In this document: positions 1 through 7,173 of the stretch, piece by piece
How positions within the stretch are numbered: the first letter of the stretch is position 1
How the letters are laid out: each line of letters starts with the position of its first letter
NCBI GenBank assembly: GCA_050013235.1
Contig: JBEKFQ010000051.1
Span: forward strand, 1 to 22,729
Length of the DNA: 22,729 bases
Reading direction: 5' to 3'
DNA from: RH-AL1 sp050013235
GTDB taxonomy: Bacteria; Pseudomonadota; Alphaproteobacteria; Rhizobiales; Beijerinckiaceae
Notes under the pieces: model-generated
What the model saw: only the letters and a program-made list of their open reading frames with translations
Databases searched by the model: none
What the model was told of the DNA's origin: nothing
Translations under genes and position numbers: made by a program

Positions 1-430
1 CAACAAAGCGAACACGCCCATGCCGGGCTACGAACTTGGGAGATCAGGAACCCATCGGACTGTATTCGCAAAGGCTACGATAACGCAGCAACGCCAAGAT
101 ACGGGAACCCAAGATAACGTGGCTGATCGAGGAACACAAAAGATCCGGCTGCTGAACGGTTCCGCTTCGTACGGGATCAGCGTTTTCCTGGGTTCCGGGC
201 TCGCCTCCGGCGACCCGGAAGGACGGCGCGGCCCTTGAGAAAGGTTCGTGATTCAGTAGCAATAGGACGGGGGCAATTCGCGTTTCGGCACGTTCCGCCG
301 TCGTGCCCCGGCTCGCAATGAGAACGTCCGCACACCGGTCATTTGGAATTGCCTACTCTCCCGCCTTGACGCCGCGCCGCTGCTCGCGCACATGACCGCG
401 TGATAAGGTCTAGCTGAAAAGGCGCCTCCC
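1..430. other. Left-edge stretch without a supported gene
   Basis: No gene can be supported here. One plus-strand frame is open from the window edge (base 2) to the stop at 236-238, about 78 codons, so it could be the tail of a gene starting outside the window. Its translation is low in hydrophobic residues and shows no motif I recognise. Three loosely similar segments of the form GAT-N(2-3)-GGAAC-CA occur at 42-54, 98-111 and 125-138, too degenerate to call a repeat family. The stretch ends in the argJ leader, with a purine-rich GAAAAGG about 8 nt before the argJ ATG. I see no convincing promoter or terminator. Confidence 0.4.
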
Positions 431-1669
431 ATGACCGCGGTCTCTCCTCTCGCTCCCAATTCTTTTCCCGATATGCCCGAGGTCGAGGGCGTGCGTTTCG
501 CGACGGGCGCGGCCGGCATCAGATACAAGGGGCGCACCGATGTGCTGCTCGCTCTGTTCGACAAGGGCACCAAGGTGGCCGGCGTTTTCACGACGTCGAA
601 ATGCCCCTCGGCGCCGGTGGAATGGTGCCGCGCCAAGCTCGCCGGCGGCAAGGCCCGCGCGCTCGTGGTCAATTCCGGCAATGCCAATGCGTTTACCGGC
701 AAGACCGGGGCCGATGCCACGGCTTTCACCGCCAAGCTCGCGGCGGCGGCGGCGGGCGTGCCGGCCAAGGAAATTTTCATCGCCTCCACGGGCGTGATCG
801 GCGAGCCGCTGGATGCCCGAAAGTTCGAAGGCGTGTTCGAAAAGCTCAGCCTCGAGGCCAAGCCGGACGGCATCTACGACGCCGCCGAAGCCATCATGAC
901 CACCGACACCTTTCCCAAGCTGGCGACGGCCACGACGGAAATCGGCGGGGTGGCCGTGACGATCACCGGGATCGCCAAGGGCGCCGGCATGATCGCGCCC
1001 GATATGGCGACCATGCTCTCGTTCATCTTCACCGACGCCCCCATCGCCGCGCCGGTCTTGCAGGCGCTCTTGAGCAAAGGCGTGAAGGGCAGTTTCAATT
1101 CCATCACGGTGGATAGCGACACCTCGACATCCGACACTTTGCTGCTGTTTGCGACCGGCGCCGCCGCCAAGCGCGGCGCGCCGAAAATCGAAAGCGCCCG
1201 CGATCCGCGGCTCAAGAGCTTCAAGACCGCGCTCGATGCTTTGTTGCTCGATCTCGCCCATCAGGTCGTGAAAGATGGCGAGGGCGCGCGCAAATTCATC
1301 GAGATCACCGTCGAGGGCGCCGAAAGCGCCAAGGCGGCGAAGCGGATCGCGCTCTCGATTGCCAATTCGCCCTTGGTGAAGACGGCGGTGGCGGGCGAGG
1401 ATGCCAATTGGGGCCGCGTGGTCATGGCCGTCGGCAAGGCCGGGGAGAAGGCGGATCGCGACAAGCTCGCGATCTGGTTCGGCGGCATCCGCGTGGCCTA
1501 TAAGGGCCTGCGCGACCCCGCTTACGACGAGGCGCAAGGCTCCGCTTTGATGCGCGAGCCACATGTGCCGATCAAGGTCGATCTGGGTCTTGGCAAGGGC
1601 GCGGCCACGGTCTGGACCTGCGATCTCACCAAGGAATATATCGCGATCAACGGCGATTACCGCTCTTGA
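431..1669 (+). CDS. argJ: Bifunctional glutamate N-acetyltransferase / amino-acid acetyltransferase ArgJ
   Basis: A 412-residue protein of the ArgJ (ornithine acetyltransferase) family, the usual length. ArgJ moves the acetyl group from N-acetylornithine to glutamate, giving ornithine and N-acetylglutamate for the cyclic arginine pathway; many members also use acetyl-CoA. The self-cleavage signature KGAGMIAPDMAT is at residues 183-194, so cleavage is expected before Thr194, which becomes the N-terminal nucleophile of the beta chain. Other family blocks are NSGNANAFTG near residue 81 and the late ANWGRVVMAVG segment. The ATG at 431 fits the family N-terminus and has a purine-rich stretch upstream. 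The stop overlaps the start of the mutT-like gene (TTGA), so the two are probably co-transcribed. Mono- versus bifunctional activity cannot be told from sequence. Confidence 0.95.
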   Translation: MTAVSPLAPNSFPDMPEVEGVRFATGAAGIRYKGRTDVLLALFDKGTKVAGVFTTSKCPSAPVEWCRAKLAGGKARALVVNSGNANAFTGKTGADATAFTAKLAAAAAGVPAKEIFIASTGVIGEPLDARKFEGVFEKLSLEAKPDGIYDAAEAIMTTDTFPKLATATTEIGGVAVTITGIAKGAGMIAPDMATMLSFIFTDAPIAAPVLQALLSKGVKGSFNSITVDSDTSTSDTLLLFATGAAAKRGAPKIESARDPRLKSFKTALDALLLDLAHQVVKDGEGARKFIEITVEGAESAKAAKRIALSIANSPLVKTAVAGEDANWGRVVMAVGKAGEKADRDKLAIWFGGIRVAYKGLRDPAYDEAQGSALMREPHVPIKVDLGLGKGAATVWTCDLTKEYIAINGDYRS

Positions 1670-2070
1670 GCCGCCTGCTCCTCGTCGTCGCGGTGGCGCT
1701 CGTGGATACGGACGGACGGGTGCTGGTGGCCCAGCGCCCGGAAGGCAAGGCGCTGGCGGGCCTCTGGGAATTCCCAGGTGGCAAGGTCGAGCCGGGCGAG
1801 CGGCCGGAACAGGCGCTGATCCGAGAACTCGACGAGGAACTCGGCATCACGGTCGAGGACGCCTGCCTCGCGCCCCTCACCTTCGCCAGCCACGCCTACC
1901 CCGACATGCACTTGCTCATGCCGCTCTACATCTGCCGCCGCTGGACCGGTTTTGTGCACTCGCGCGAGGGCCAGGCCTTGCGCTGGCTGCGGGCGAAGGA
2001 ATTGCGGGACATCCCGATGCCGCCCGCCGACGCGCCGCTGATTCCGGCGCTGGAGGATTTGTTGGGGTAG
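1666..2070 (+). CDS. mutT: 8-oxo-dGTP diphosphatase, MutT-type Nudix hydrolase
   Basis: A 134-residue Nudix hydrolase of MutT size (about 130 aa). The Nudix box runs from Gly39 to Ile61 and fits G-x5-E-x7-REUxEExGU exactly, with Glu45 and the catalytic-helix RELDEE at 53-58. The preceding GLWEFPGG block is typical of MutT, which hydrolyses 8-oxo-dGTP to the monophosphate and so prevents A:T to C:G mutations. The start is a TTG at 1666 overlapping the argJ stop; no ATG lies before the conserved first strand (LLLVVAVALVD), and the overlap suggests translational coupling. Argj-mutT linkage is common in Hyphomicrobiales as far as I recall. Substrate is inferred from family; other Nudix pyrophosphatases have similar boxes. 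Confidence 0.9.
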   Translation: MSRLLLVVAVALVDTDGRVLVAQRPEGKALAGLWEFPGGKVEPGERPEQALIRELDEELGITVEDACLAPLTFASHAYPDMHLLMPLYICRRWTGFVHSREGQALRWLRAKELRDIPMPPADAPLIPALEDLLG

Positions 2071-2118
2071 GGGCTTGAGAAGTCCGGACGCGGAAAACGG
2101 CTCGACCCTCCCCCCTCA

Positions 2119-2257
2119 CATTGAGGAGGCGAAGCCGTCTCGAAATGCGAGGGACTCGTTAGGCCGGAGCATTCTAACCGCCCCCGAGTCCGAGGGACCG
2201 CCCTCGCCCTTCGAGACGCCACGCCTCCGGCGCGCTCCTCAGGATGAGGGCTAATGG
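2119..2257 (+). repeat. Palindromic dispersed repeat, copy 1 (REP/MITE-like)
   Basis: About 139 bp that recurs in reverse orientation at 3182-3317 with roughly 90% identity by eye and a few 1-2 nt indels. Weaker similarity continues a few bases past 2257. The repeat is itself a rough palindrome: the left arm (TGAGGAGGCGAAGCC, GTCTCGAAATGCGAGGG) is mirrored by the right arm (CCCTCGCCCTTCGAGAC, then CTCCTCAGG). Elements with TGAGGAG and GTCTCGAAGG arms are familiar as intergenic repeats in alphaproteobacterial genomes. It follows the mutT-like gene by about 50 bp and may fold into RNA structure at the transcript end. Confidence 0.85.
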
Positions 2258-2284
2258 GTTGATTTTGATAATGAAACAGAAAAA

Positions 2285-2578
2285 TTAAAACACCCGGACC
2301 GCTGAAGCCTCGATGCCCTGCCGCAGCACTTTGTGAAGGCTGTCGCGAGTCATGATGTCGGCCTTGGCGCCGAGGATCCCGGCGGTATAGGCTTTCACAT
2401 CCATCAGTTCGAACAGCCCCAACTTGCCTCTCTCGTAATCGAAAAACAGATCGACATCGGAATCGTCGCGACTTTCGCCTCGCGCGGTCGAGCCGAAGAG
2501 ATAGAGATGCTCGACGCCGAGCCGCTTCAAATCGGCTTCGTGCGCCTGCAACCGGCTGATGGCTTCGTCGCGTTTCAT
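2285..2578 (-). CDS. Stand-alone MNT-type nucleotidyltransferase (MntA-like antitoxin family)
   Basis: A 97-residue minimal nucleotidyltransferase. The signature GSTARGESRDDSDVDL is at residues 29-44, giving metal-binding Asp41 and Asp43, and a third acidic residue Asp74 sits in AKADIMT, so the catalytic triad looks intact. Small MNT proteins usually pair with a HEPN protein; in characterised HEPN/MNT (type VII) systems MntA AMPylates and silences the HEPN ribonuclease. No HEPN gene is next to it: downstream is the palindromic repeat, and upstream, 50 bp away on the same strand, is a tautomerase gene. Whether it is an orphan antitoxin, a remnant or an independent enzyme is unknown. The ribosome-binding site is weak. 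Confidence 0.85.
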   Translation of the reverse strand: MKRDEAISRLQAHEADLKRLGVEHLYLFGSTARGESRDDSDVDLFFDYERGKLGLFELMDVKAYTAGILGAKADIMTRDSLHKVLRQGIEASAVRVF

Positions 2579-2628
2579 AAGATTAGCTTAGCAAACTTGG
2601 GCCGTGGCTTCCATGCCCTCGTCAACGC

Positions 2629-3009
2629 TCACGCATATTGCGCGAGGCCGTGCCCGAACGACCAGTTCTCCGGCAAAACTTCGACGAGATTGACGAACAC
2701 ATTTTCCGGCGGCACGCCGGGATTTTCGGCAAGGCGGGCGGCAATCGCGGCGAACAGAGCCTTTTTCTTCTCGACGGGGCGCGTGTTGCTGACGGTGATC
2801 TGGATCAGCAAGAGATCGTCGTCGCGCGCGATGCCGAGATAGGTTTTGCCATAGGCGAAGTTACCGGCCTCGTGCTCGCTGATGGTCATGAACCGGTCGT
2901 CCTCGGGCACATCGAAGGTCTCGCGCATGGCGAGATAGAGGCTGTCGAGAACGGCATCGCGATAGGCCTGCGATTTTCCCGCGCGCATCGCGACATGGGT
3001 GAGAGGCAT
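2629..3009 (-). CDS. Tautomerase family protein (4-oxalocrotonate tautomerase-like)
   Basis: A 126-residue protein starting Met-Pro-Leu-Thr-His. After Met removal this exposes Pro1, the catalytic base of the tautomerase superfamily. The length and the TFDVPEDDRFMTISEH block near residues 36-51 fit the Tautomerase_2 branch of single-gene proteins of about 125-130 aa. I chose the ATG at 3009 rather than the longer frame from 3054 because it puts Pro in position 2 and has GGAGGAG 9 nt upstream. The natural substrate is unknown for most of this branch; keto-enol tautomerisation of a small oxo-acid is the family expectation. It shares the repeat-bracketed segment with the MNT gene and is transcribed toward it. 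Confidence 0.85.
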   Translation of the reverse strand: MPLTHVAMRAGKSQAYRDAVLDSLYLAMRETFDVPEDDRFMTISEHEAGNFAYGKTYLGIARDDDLLLIQITVSNTRPVEKKKALFAAIAARLAENPGVPPENVFVNLVEVLPENWSFGHGLAQYA

Positions 3010-3181
3010 CGATTGGGTCTCCTCCGGCGCGAAGGATAGACCAGGAAGAGTCATTTGAATATGCGATGATCAGATGTTTCAGAGATTGCGGATTGCAATG
3101 ATTGGGACACAAAACCTCGCGCCGTTGTCTCCGGGGAGACGAGGTTCACCCGCCACGAATCTCTAAACCGCTAGAACCAAT

Positions 3182-3317
3182 CCATTAGCCCTCACCCTGA
3201 GGAGCCGCCGGAGGCGTGCGTCTCGAAGGGCGAGGGCGGTCCCTCGGTCTCGGAGGCGTTTGGAATGCTCCGGCCTAACGAACCCTCGCATTTCGAGACG
3301 GCTTCGCCTCCTCAATG
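3182..3317 (-). repeat. Palindromic dispersed repeat, copy 2 (inverted relative to copy 1)
   Basis: Reverse-complement counterpart of the repeat at 2119-2257. On this strand it reads from CCATTAGCCCTCACCCTGAG to GGCTTCGCCTCCTCAATG. It lies between the tautomerase start and the rpoH stop. Differences from copy 1 are scattered substitutions and short indels, so the copies have diverged independently. No clear target-site duplication was found outside the pair. The rest of 3055-3353 holds no gene. Confidence 0.85.
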
Positions 3318-3353
3318 CAAGGGGTTCTTACAGCTATTAAGAGGCTATCCCCC

Positions 3354-4265
3354 TCAAACCCCAGCCGGAGCCACCGGGCCGGCCAAAGCGCGGCCGGAGG
3401 CTTCTAGGCTCGCCATGCCGCTTTTGACGGCGGCTTGGACTTTTTCGAACGCGCGCACTTCGATCTGCCGCACGCGCTCGCGTGAAATATTAAACTCGTC
3501 GGATAGCTCTTCGAGGGTGATCGGATCGTCCGCCAGCCGGCGCGCCTCGAAAATCCGGCGCTCGCGCGGGTTGAGAACGGTCAAGGCGGCATTGAGGGCC
3601 CCGTGGCGGTTGTCGCTTTCCTCGCGGTCGGCCAGCAAAATTTCCTGGCTGGCCGCGCCATCGACGAGCCAATCCTGCCATTCCCCCTCGCCCTCCTCGC
3701 GCAAGGGCGCGTTGAGCGAGGCATCCCCCGACATCCGGCGGTTCATGTCGATCACGTCCTGCTGGCTCACGCCGAGGCGGGTCGCGATGATTTCGACCTG
3801 ATCGGGGCGCAAATCCCCTTCCTCCAGCGCCGAAATCTGGCTCTTCGCCTTGCGCAGATTGAAGAACAGCTTCTTCTGGCTGGCGGTGGTGCCCATTTTC
3901 ACGAGCGACCAGGAGCGCAGGATATATTCTTGGATCGAGGCGCGGATCCACCACATGGCATAAGTCGCGAGACGAAAGCCCTTGTCGGGCTCGAACCGCT
4001 TGACCGCCTGCATCAGGCCGACATTGCCCTCGGAAATCACCTCGCCGATCGGCAGGCCATAGCCGCGATAACCCATGGCGATCTTGGCGACGAGGCGCAG
4101 ATGCGAGGTGACGAGCCGGTGGGCGGCATCGGGATCCTCATGCTCGCGCCAGCGCTTGGCGAGCATATATTCCTCTTCCGGCTGCAACATCGGAAAGCGG
4201 CGAATCTCGTTGAGATAACGAGAAAGCCCGCTTTCGCCGGAAATCATTGGTAAGGCAGCAGCCAT
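3354..4265 (-). CDS. rpoH: RNA polymerase heat-shock sigma factor RpoH (sigma-32)
   Basis: A 303-residue group-3 sigma factor that directs RNA polymerase to chaperone and protease promoters. The RpoH box QKKLFFNLRK at residues 130-139 separates RpoH from RpoD. Region 2 spans roughly residues 50-115 (SEGNVGLMQAVKRFEPDKGF, then LATYAMWWIRASIQEYILRS), and the region 4.2 helix-turn-helix is LEELSDEFNISRERVRQIEV at 251-270. The ATG at 4265 has AGGAGG six nt upstream; an in-frame extension to 4412 lacks family similarity. Many alphaproteobacteria carry two RpoH paralogues and I cannot tell which this is. I found no sigma-32-type promoter for autoregulation in its upstream region. Confidence 0.95.
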   Translation of the reverse strand: MAAALPMISGESGLSRYLNEIRRFPMLQPEEEYMLAKRWREHEDPDAAHRLVTSHLRLVAKIAMGYRGYGLPIGEVISEGNVGLMQAVKRFEPDKGFRLATYAMWWIRASIQEYILRSWSLVKMGTTASQKKLFFNLRKAKSQISALEEGDLRPDQVEIIATRLGVSQQDVIDMNRRMSGDASLNAPLREEGEGEWQDWLVDGAASQEILLADREESDNRHGALNAALTVLNPRERRIFEARRLADDPITLEELSDEFNISRERVRQIEVRAFEKVQAAVKSGMASLEASGRALAGPVAPAGV

Positions 4266-4735
4266 AACAAACCTCCTGAGGAGCCCCCGCTCCCGGCGGG
4301 CTCCGGCGCGGCTACCCTGCCTTCCCGAGTCATCCATACGACTCGAAAACGTGAGCTCCGCTGGACACAGAATAAGACTGTTTCGCAACAACGCGCCATT
4401 ACAAATTGGCAACCATTCGCCAGGCTGAACAAATCCGCGGATGTTTGGCCTTCAATTCCCTAACAAGACATAGCGCCAGAAGTTGCACGGCGGCGTTCCT
4501 TCGCAATAGACTTGCGTGGATCGTCCACGGCGAAAGTCACCTGAGGTTTTTGTTTCGGCGCGGAGTCTTACCGGAAAACCGGAACCGCCTTTCCCGATTT
4601 TGTTAAAATCCCGATCCAACGGCCCTCCGGCGAATGCGGGAGGCGCAAACGCTTGGCGCACCTGAGGCTCTGCTGCATAGCTAGTGCGCGCGAAATGAAA
4701 AGCCCGGCTCGTCCGGGCAGTTTAGGGTTGGAAAC
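4266..4735. other. Divergent intergenic region between rpoH and the MFS gene
   Basis: About 470 bp without a supportable gene. It must hold the promoters of rpoH (minus) and the MFS gene (plus), but no strong -35/-10 pair stands out. Structures seen: a short perfect dyad GATTTTGTTAAAATC at 4596-4610, and a GC hairpin GCCCGG-CTCGT-CCGGGC at 4702-4718. Read on the minus strand the hairpin is followed by TTTTC, the form of an intrinsic terminator, yet no minus-strand gene ends there. It sits 17 nt before the MFS start, so it could instead be a leader hairpin. Confidence 0.5.
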
Positions 4736-6034
4736 ATGGCTCTCCCGGGAGCGCTCGCCAGCGAGCGGATCACGAAACCGAAGACACCTCTCGATCGTAA
4801 CCAGATCATCGGCTTCTGGAGCGCATGGGGCGGCTGGATGCTCGATGGCATGGATTCCGTGATCTATGCGCTGGTGCTGGCCCCGGCCCTCACCGAGCTT
4901 CTGCCGAAATCGGGCATTGCGGCGAACCCGCAGACGATCGGAACCTATGGCTCGATCTTGTTCGCGGTCTTCCTCGTGGGCTGGGGCTTTTCCTTCATCT
5001 GGGGGCCCATCGCCGACCGGTTCGGACGCACCAAGACGCTGGCGGCCACGATCTTGATGTATGCCGTCTTCACCGGCGCCGCCTATTTCGCGGATAATGT
5101 CTGGCAACTCGGCCTGTTCCGGTTTCTGGCGGGAATCGGCATCGGCGGGGAATGGGCCATGGCCGGCACTTATGTCGCGGAGGCCTGGCCCGAGGATCGC
5201 CGCAAAATGGGCGCGGGCTATCTTCAAACCGGTTATTACGCCGGTTTCTTCGCGGCGGCGGCCCTCAACTTCACGGTCGGCGCGCATTACGGCTGGCGCG
5301 CCATGTTCCTCTGCGGCCTGTTCCCGGTGGTCGTGTCGGTCTTCACGCTTTTGCGGGTGAAGGAACCCGAGCTTTTCATCAAGGCGGGACACGCCACGCG
5401 CCATCCGATCGCGGAGATTTTTGGCCCCGTCTATCTCAAGCGCACCTTGGTCAATTCGACGCTTTTGACCGTTGCCATCATCGGCCTCTGGGCCGGCGCG
5501 GTCTATGAACCCGCCGCCGTGACCATCCTGGCCAAGAAAGCCGGCATGGACGCGCCGGCCGCCGCCAAAATGGTCTCGATCGCCACCGCCGTTCTTTCCA
5601 TCGGAACGATTCTGGGCTGCCTGGCTCTGCCCCGTATCGCCGAAGCCATCGGCCGCAAGCTGACGCTGGCGATCTATTTCGTCATCATGCTGGTGACGAT
5701 CCCGCTCGCCTTCGGCTGGGCCTTCTATCTCGACAATGGCCTCGTGCCCTTCATCGTCACGCTGTTCTTCCTCGGGTTCGGCGGCGGCAATTTCGCCGTG
5801 TTCAGCCTGTGGCTGCCCGAACAATATGAAACGCGGGTGCGCGCGACGGCTTTTGCGTTCTCGACATCGATCGGGCGGTTCATCGGAGCGGGGGTGAATT
5901 TCGGCCTCGGCGCTCTGGTTCTGTCCATGCATACGATTGGAACGCCGGTGGCGCTCACGGCCATTGCGTTCGGCCTGGGGCTTTTCGTGATTCCCCTCGC
6001 CCTAGAAACAAAGGGGACCACGCTTCCCAGCTAA
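4736..6034 (+). CDS. MFS transporter, metabolite:H+ symporter type
   Basis: A 432-residue inner-membrane carrier with the usual twelve hydrophobic segments of the major facilitator superfamily. The loop 2-3 motif GPIADRFGRTKT is at residues 90-101. Helix 1 carries WMLDGMDS at 34-41; an acidic DGxD there is typical of the aromatic acid:H+ and related metabolite symporter families. RFLAGIGIGGEW in helix 4 also fits these families. The substrate, probably an organic acid or other small metabolite, cannot be read from sequence, and no catabolic genes adjoin. The start at 4736 follows a GC hairpin and a weak purine stretch (GGTTGGAAAC). An intrinsic terminator at 6059-6092 ends the transcript. A 454-codon open frame on the opposite strand is a shadow of this gene. 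Confidence 0.88.
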   Translation: MALPGALASERITKPKTPLDRNQIIGFWSAWGGWMLDGMDSVIYALVLAPALTELLPKSGIAANPQTIGTYGSILFAVFLVGWGFSFIWGPIADRFGRTKTLAATILMYAVFTGAAYFADNVWQLGLFRFLAGIGIGGEWAMAGTYVAEAWPEDRRKMGAGYLQTGYYAGFFAAAALNFTVGAHYGWRAMFLCGLFPVVVSVFTLLRVKEPELFIKAGHATRHPIAEIFGPVYLKRTLVNSTLLTVAIIGLWAGAVYEPAAVTILAKKAGMDAPAAAKMVSIATAVLSIGTILGCLALPRIAEAIGRKLTLAIYFVIMLVTIPLAFGWAFYLDNGLVPFIVTLFFLGFGGGNFAVFSLWLPEQYETRVRATAFAFSTSIGRFIGAGVNFGLGALVLSMHTIGTPVALTAIAFGLGLFVIPLALETKGTTLPS

Positions 6035-6058
6035 GTGGCTGGTTTGTCGCATGAAATG

Positions 6059-6092
6059 GCCTGACACCGCGAACCCGCGCGTCAGGCTTTTT
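6059..6092 (+). terminator. Intrinsic terminator after the MFS gene
   Basis: Perfect stem GCCTGAC (6059-6065) with GTCAGGC (6081-6087), a 15-nt loop that can itself pair CGCG with CGCG, then five T. It lies 24 nt after the MFS stop. Confidence 0.8.
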
Positions 6093-6131
6093 CAACCCGC
6101 GCGTTAAATTTGATTTTAGCCGGGCCGGACG

Positions 6132-6156
6132 GGAACCATCCCCTCCGGACCGGGTT
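6132..6156 (+). promoter_or_regulatory. EcfG/RpoE2-type general-stress promoter
   Basis: GGAAC at 6132-6136, a 16-bp spacer, then GGTT at 6153-6156. This fits the alphaproteobacterial general-stress sigma consensus (GGAAC, 16-17 bp, CGTT; equivalently GGAAC-N18-TT), with one mismatch in the -10. It lies 42 bp before the ATG of the KGG stress-protein gene, the sort of gene this regulon controls. The link to EcfG is inferred; no sigEcfG, phyR or nepR gene is in the window. Confidence 0.65.
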
Positions 6157-6197
6157 AACTTTTGCATCGTGGTTTTCGTCACAAACAGGTCATCAAG

Positions 6198-6479
6198 ATG
6201 GAACCCGCTATCAAAAAATCGACACGAGGCTTTGCGTCCATGGACCCTGAGAAGCAGCGAGCCATCGCGCGCAAGGGTGGGGAAAGCGTGCCGAACGAGA
6301 AGCGGAGCTTTTCACAAAACCCCTCGCTCGCGGCCGAGGCGGGCCGCAAGGGCGGGCATAGCGTGAACCCGAAGAAGCGGAGCTTTTCGCAAAATCACAC
6401 GCTGGCATCGGAAGCCGGACGCAAGGGGGGCCATGCCTCGCATGGCGTTCCGCGCAAGCCGGACGATCCCGAAGTGTGA
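6198..6479 (+). CDS. KGG-repeat general stress protein (GsiB / con-10-like)
   Basis: A 93-residue, very hydrophilic, basic protein with three KGG motifs at residues 26-28, 51-53 and 76-78, exactly 25 residues apart. The last two are in near-identical blocks (KRSFSQN..LA.EAGRKGGH, residues 35-54 and 60-79). This is the KGG / stress-induced protein family, which includes Bacillus GsiB and fungal con-10; members are induced by stress and resemble LEA-type protectants, with molecular role unclear. The start at 6198 begins the KGG-type sequence; a longer frame from 6162 would start at the predicted transcription start and is unlikely. A GGAAC-type stress promoter lies just upstream. No membrane segment or cysteine is present. 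Confidence 0.85.
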   Translation: MEPAIKKSTRGFASMDPEKQRAIARKGGESVPNEKRSFSQNPSLAAEAGRKGGHSVNPKKRSFSQNHTLASEAGRKGGHASHGVPRKPDDPEV

Positions 6480-6515
6480 GCGAGCGGATCACGGCGCCGG
6501 CGCGGGTGCCTCAAT

Positions 6516-6548
6516 AAAAAAACCGCTATCTCCCTGAAGAGGTAGCGG
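6516..6548 (-). terminator. Intrinsic terminator for the exported-protein gene
   Basis: On the minus strand a 10-bp stem (CCGCTACCTC with GAGATAGCGG, one G-T wobble) and a 6-nt loop are followed by seven T (6516-6522 are A on plus). It lies about 40 nt after the stop of the 6587-6964 gene. On plus no T-run follows, so it serves the minus strand. Confidence 0.88.
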
Positions 6549-6586
6549 CCTCGCTTTAGGGCCATGTCTTAGCTTTCGTGGAAAGA

Positions 6587-6964
6587 TCAATCGAACGTCG
6601 CCGACGTCGTGTCGGCTTTGCGATCGTAATGGATCGTGATCTTTTCGACCGAGCAAAGGTCGATATCGTGCCACACGGCGCTGGAATCATCGTCGCTATA
6701 GACGACTTTCAAATCCCATTTGCAGGTTTTGGTCGCACGATGGAACTTGATCTCCCAAGATTCCTTATCGCCGAGCGTGTCCTTGCCGAGAACGTCTTCT
6801 TCCCAATCGTCGGACTTGTTCGGCGAGACGAAGACCGCCTTGAGCTCGTAGCCGGTCTTGTTGACCAGCGTGAAGTCCTGCTTGGCTTCGTCGGAGTAGG
6901 CCACGCCGGAAAGGCCCACGAAGGCCCCAAATGCGAGTGCCGCCGCAACAAAAAATGCTTTCAT
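6587..6964 (-). CDS. Small exported protein of unknown function
   Basis: A 125-residue protein with a clear Sec signal peptide: Lys2, a hydrophobic stretch at residues 3-21, and a likely cleavage after AYS (22-24). The mature part of about 100 residues starts DEAKQDFTLVNKTGYELK, is acidic and rich in beta-forming segments, and has two cysteines (TCKW and DLCS) that could form a periplasmic disulphide. It recalls conserved hypothetical proteins with an early N-K-T-G-Y block, but I know no function for them. GGGGGGA lies 5 nt before the ATG and an intrinsic terminator follows, so it is a single-gene transcript. A dyad, AAACG-N6-CGTTT at 7038-7053, lies upstream. Confidence 0.85.
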   Translation of the reverse strand: MKAFFVAAALAFGAFVGLSGVAYSDEAKQDFTLVNKTGYELKAVFVSPNKSDDWEEDVLGKDTLGDKESWEIKFHRATKTCKWDLKVVYSDDDSSAVWHDIDLCSVEKITIHYDRKADTTSATFD

Positions 6965-7173
6965 TTTAATCCCCCCATTTCAGAGGGCCCCACAAAGCCC
7001 GAACCTTTGCCGTTAGGCAAGATGGCGCTCGTCAAATAAACGATTTTACGTTTGTCATTTGTCCCGCCGTTAGGGAAAGGCGGACACCGCCCGTCCGTCC
7101 GCGGCAATCTCCCCCGCATTCAAGTATTTCGAAAGCTCGCACCGAGTCACATCGATATCGAAACGCCTTCCTC

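Noticed and set aside
42..138. Three GAT..GGAAC..CA segments as a repeat array
   Set aside because: Too degenerate and unevenly spaced; chance cannot be excluded.
2258..2284. Remnant of a HEPN toxin next to the MNT gene
   Set aside because: The gap between the repeat and the MNT stop is only about 27 bp and holds no HEPN Rx4-6H motif.
4581..4604. GGAAC followed by TGTT upstream of the MFS gene as a second EcfG promoter
   Set aside because: Spacer is 15 bp, one short of the consensus, and the -10 is a poor match; gene content gives no support.
4568..5932. 454-codon open frame on the minus strand opposite the MFS gene
   Set aside because: The plus-strand frame is an unmistakable MFS carrier; the antisense product is charged and repetitive, as expected for a shadow in GC-rich DNA.
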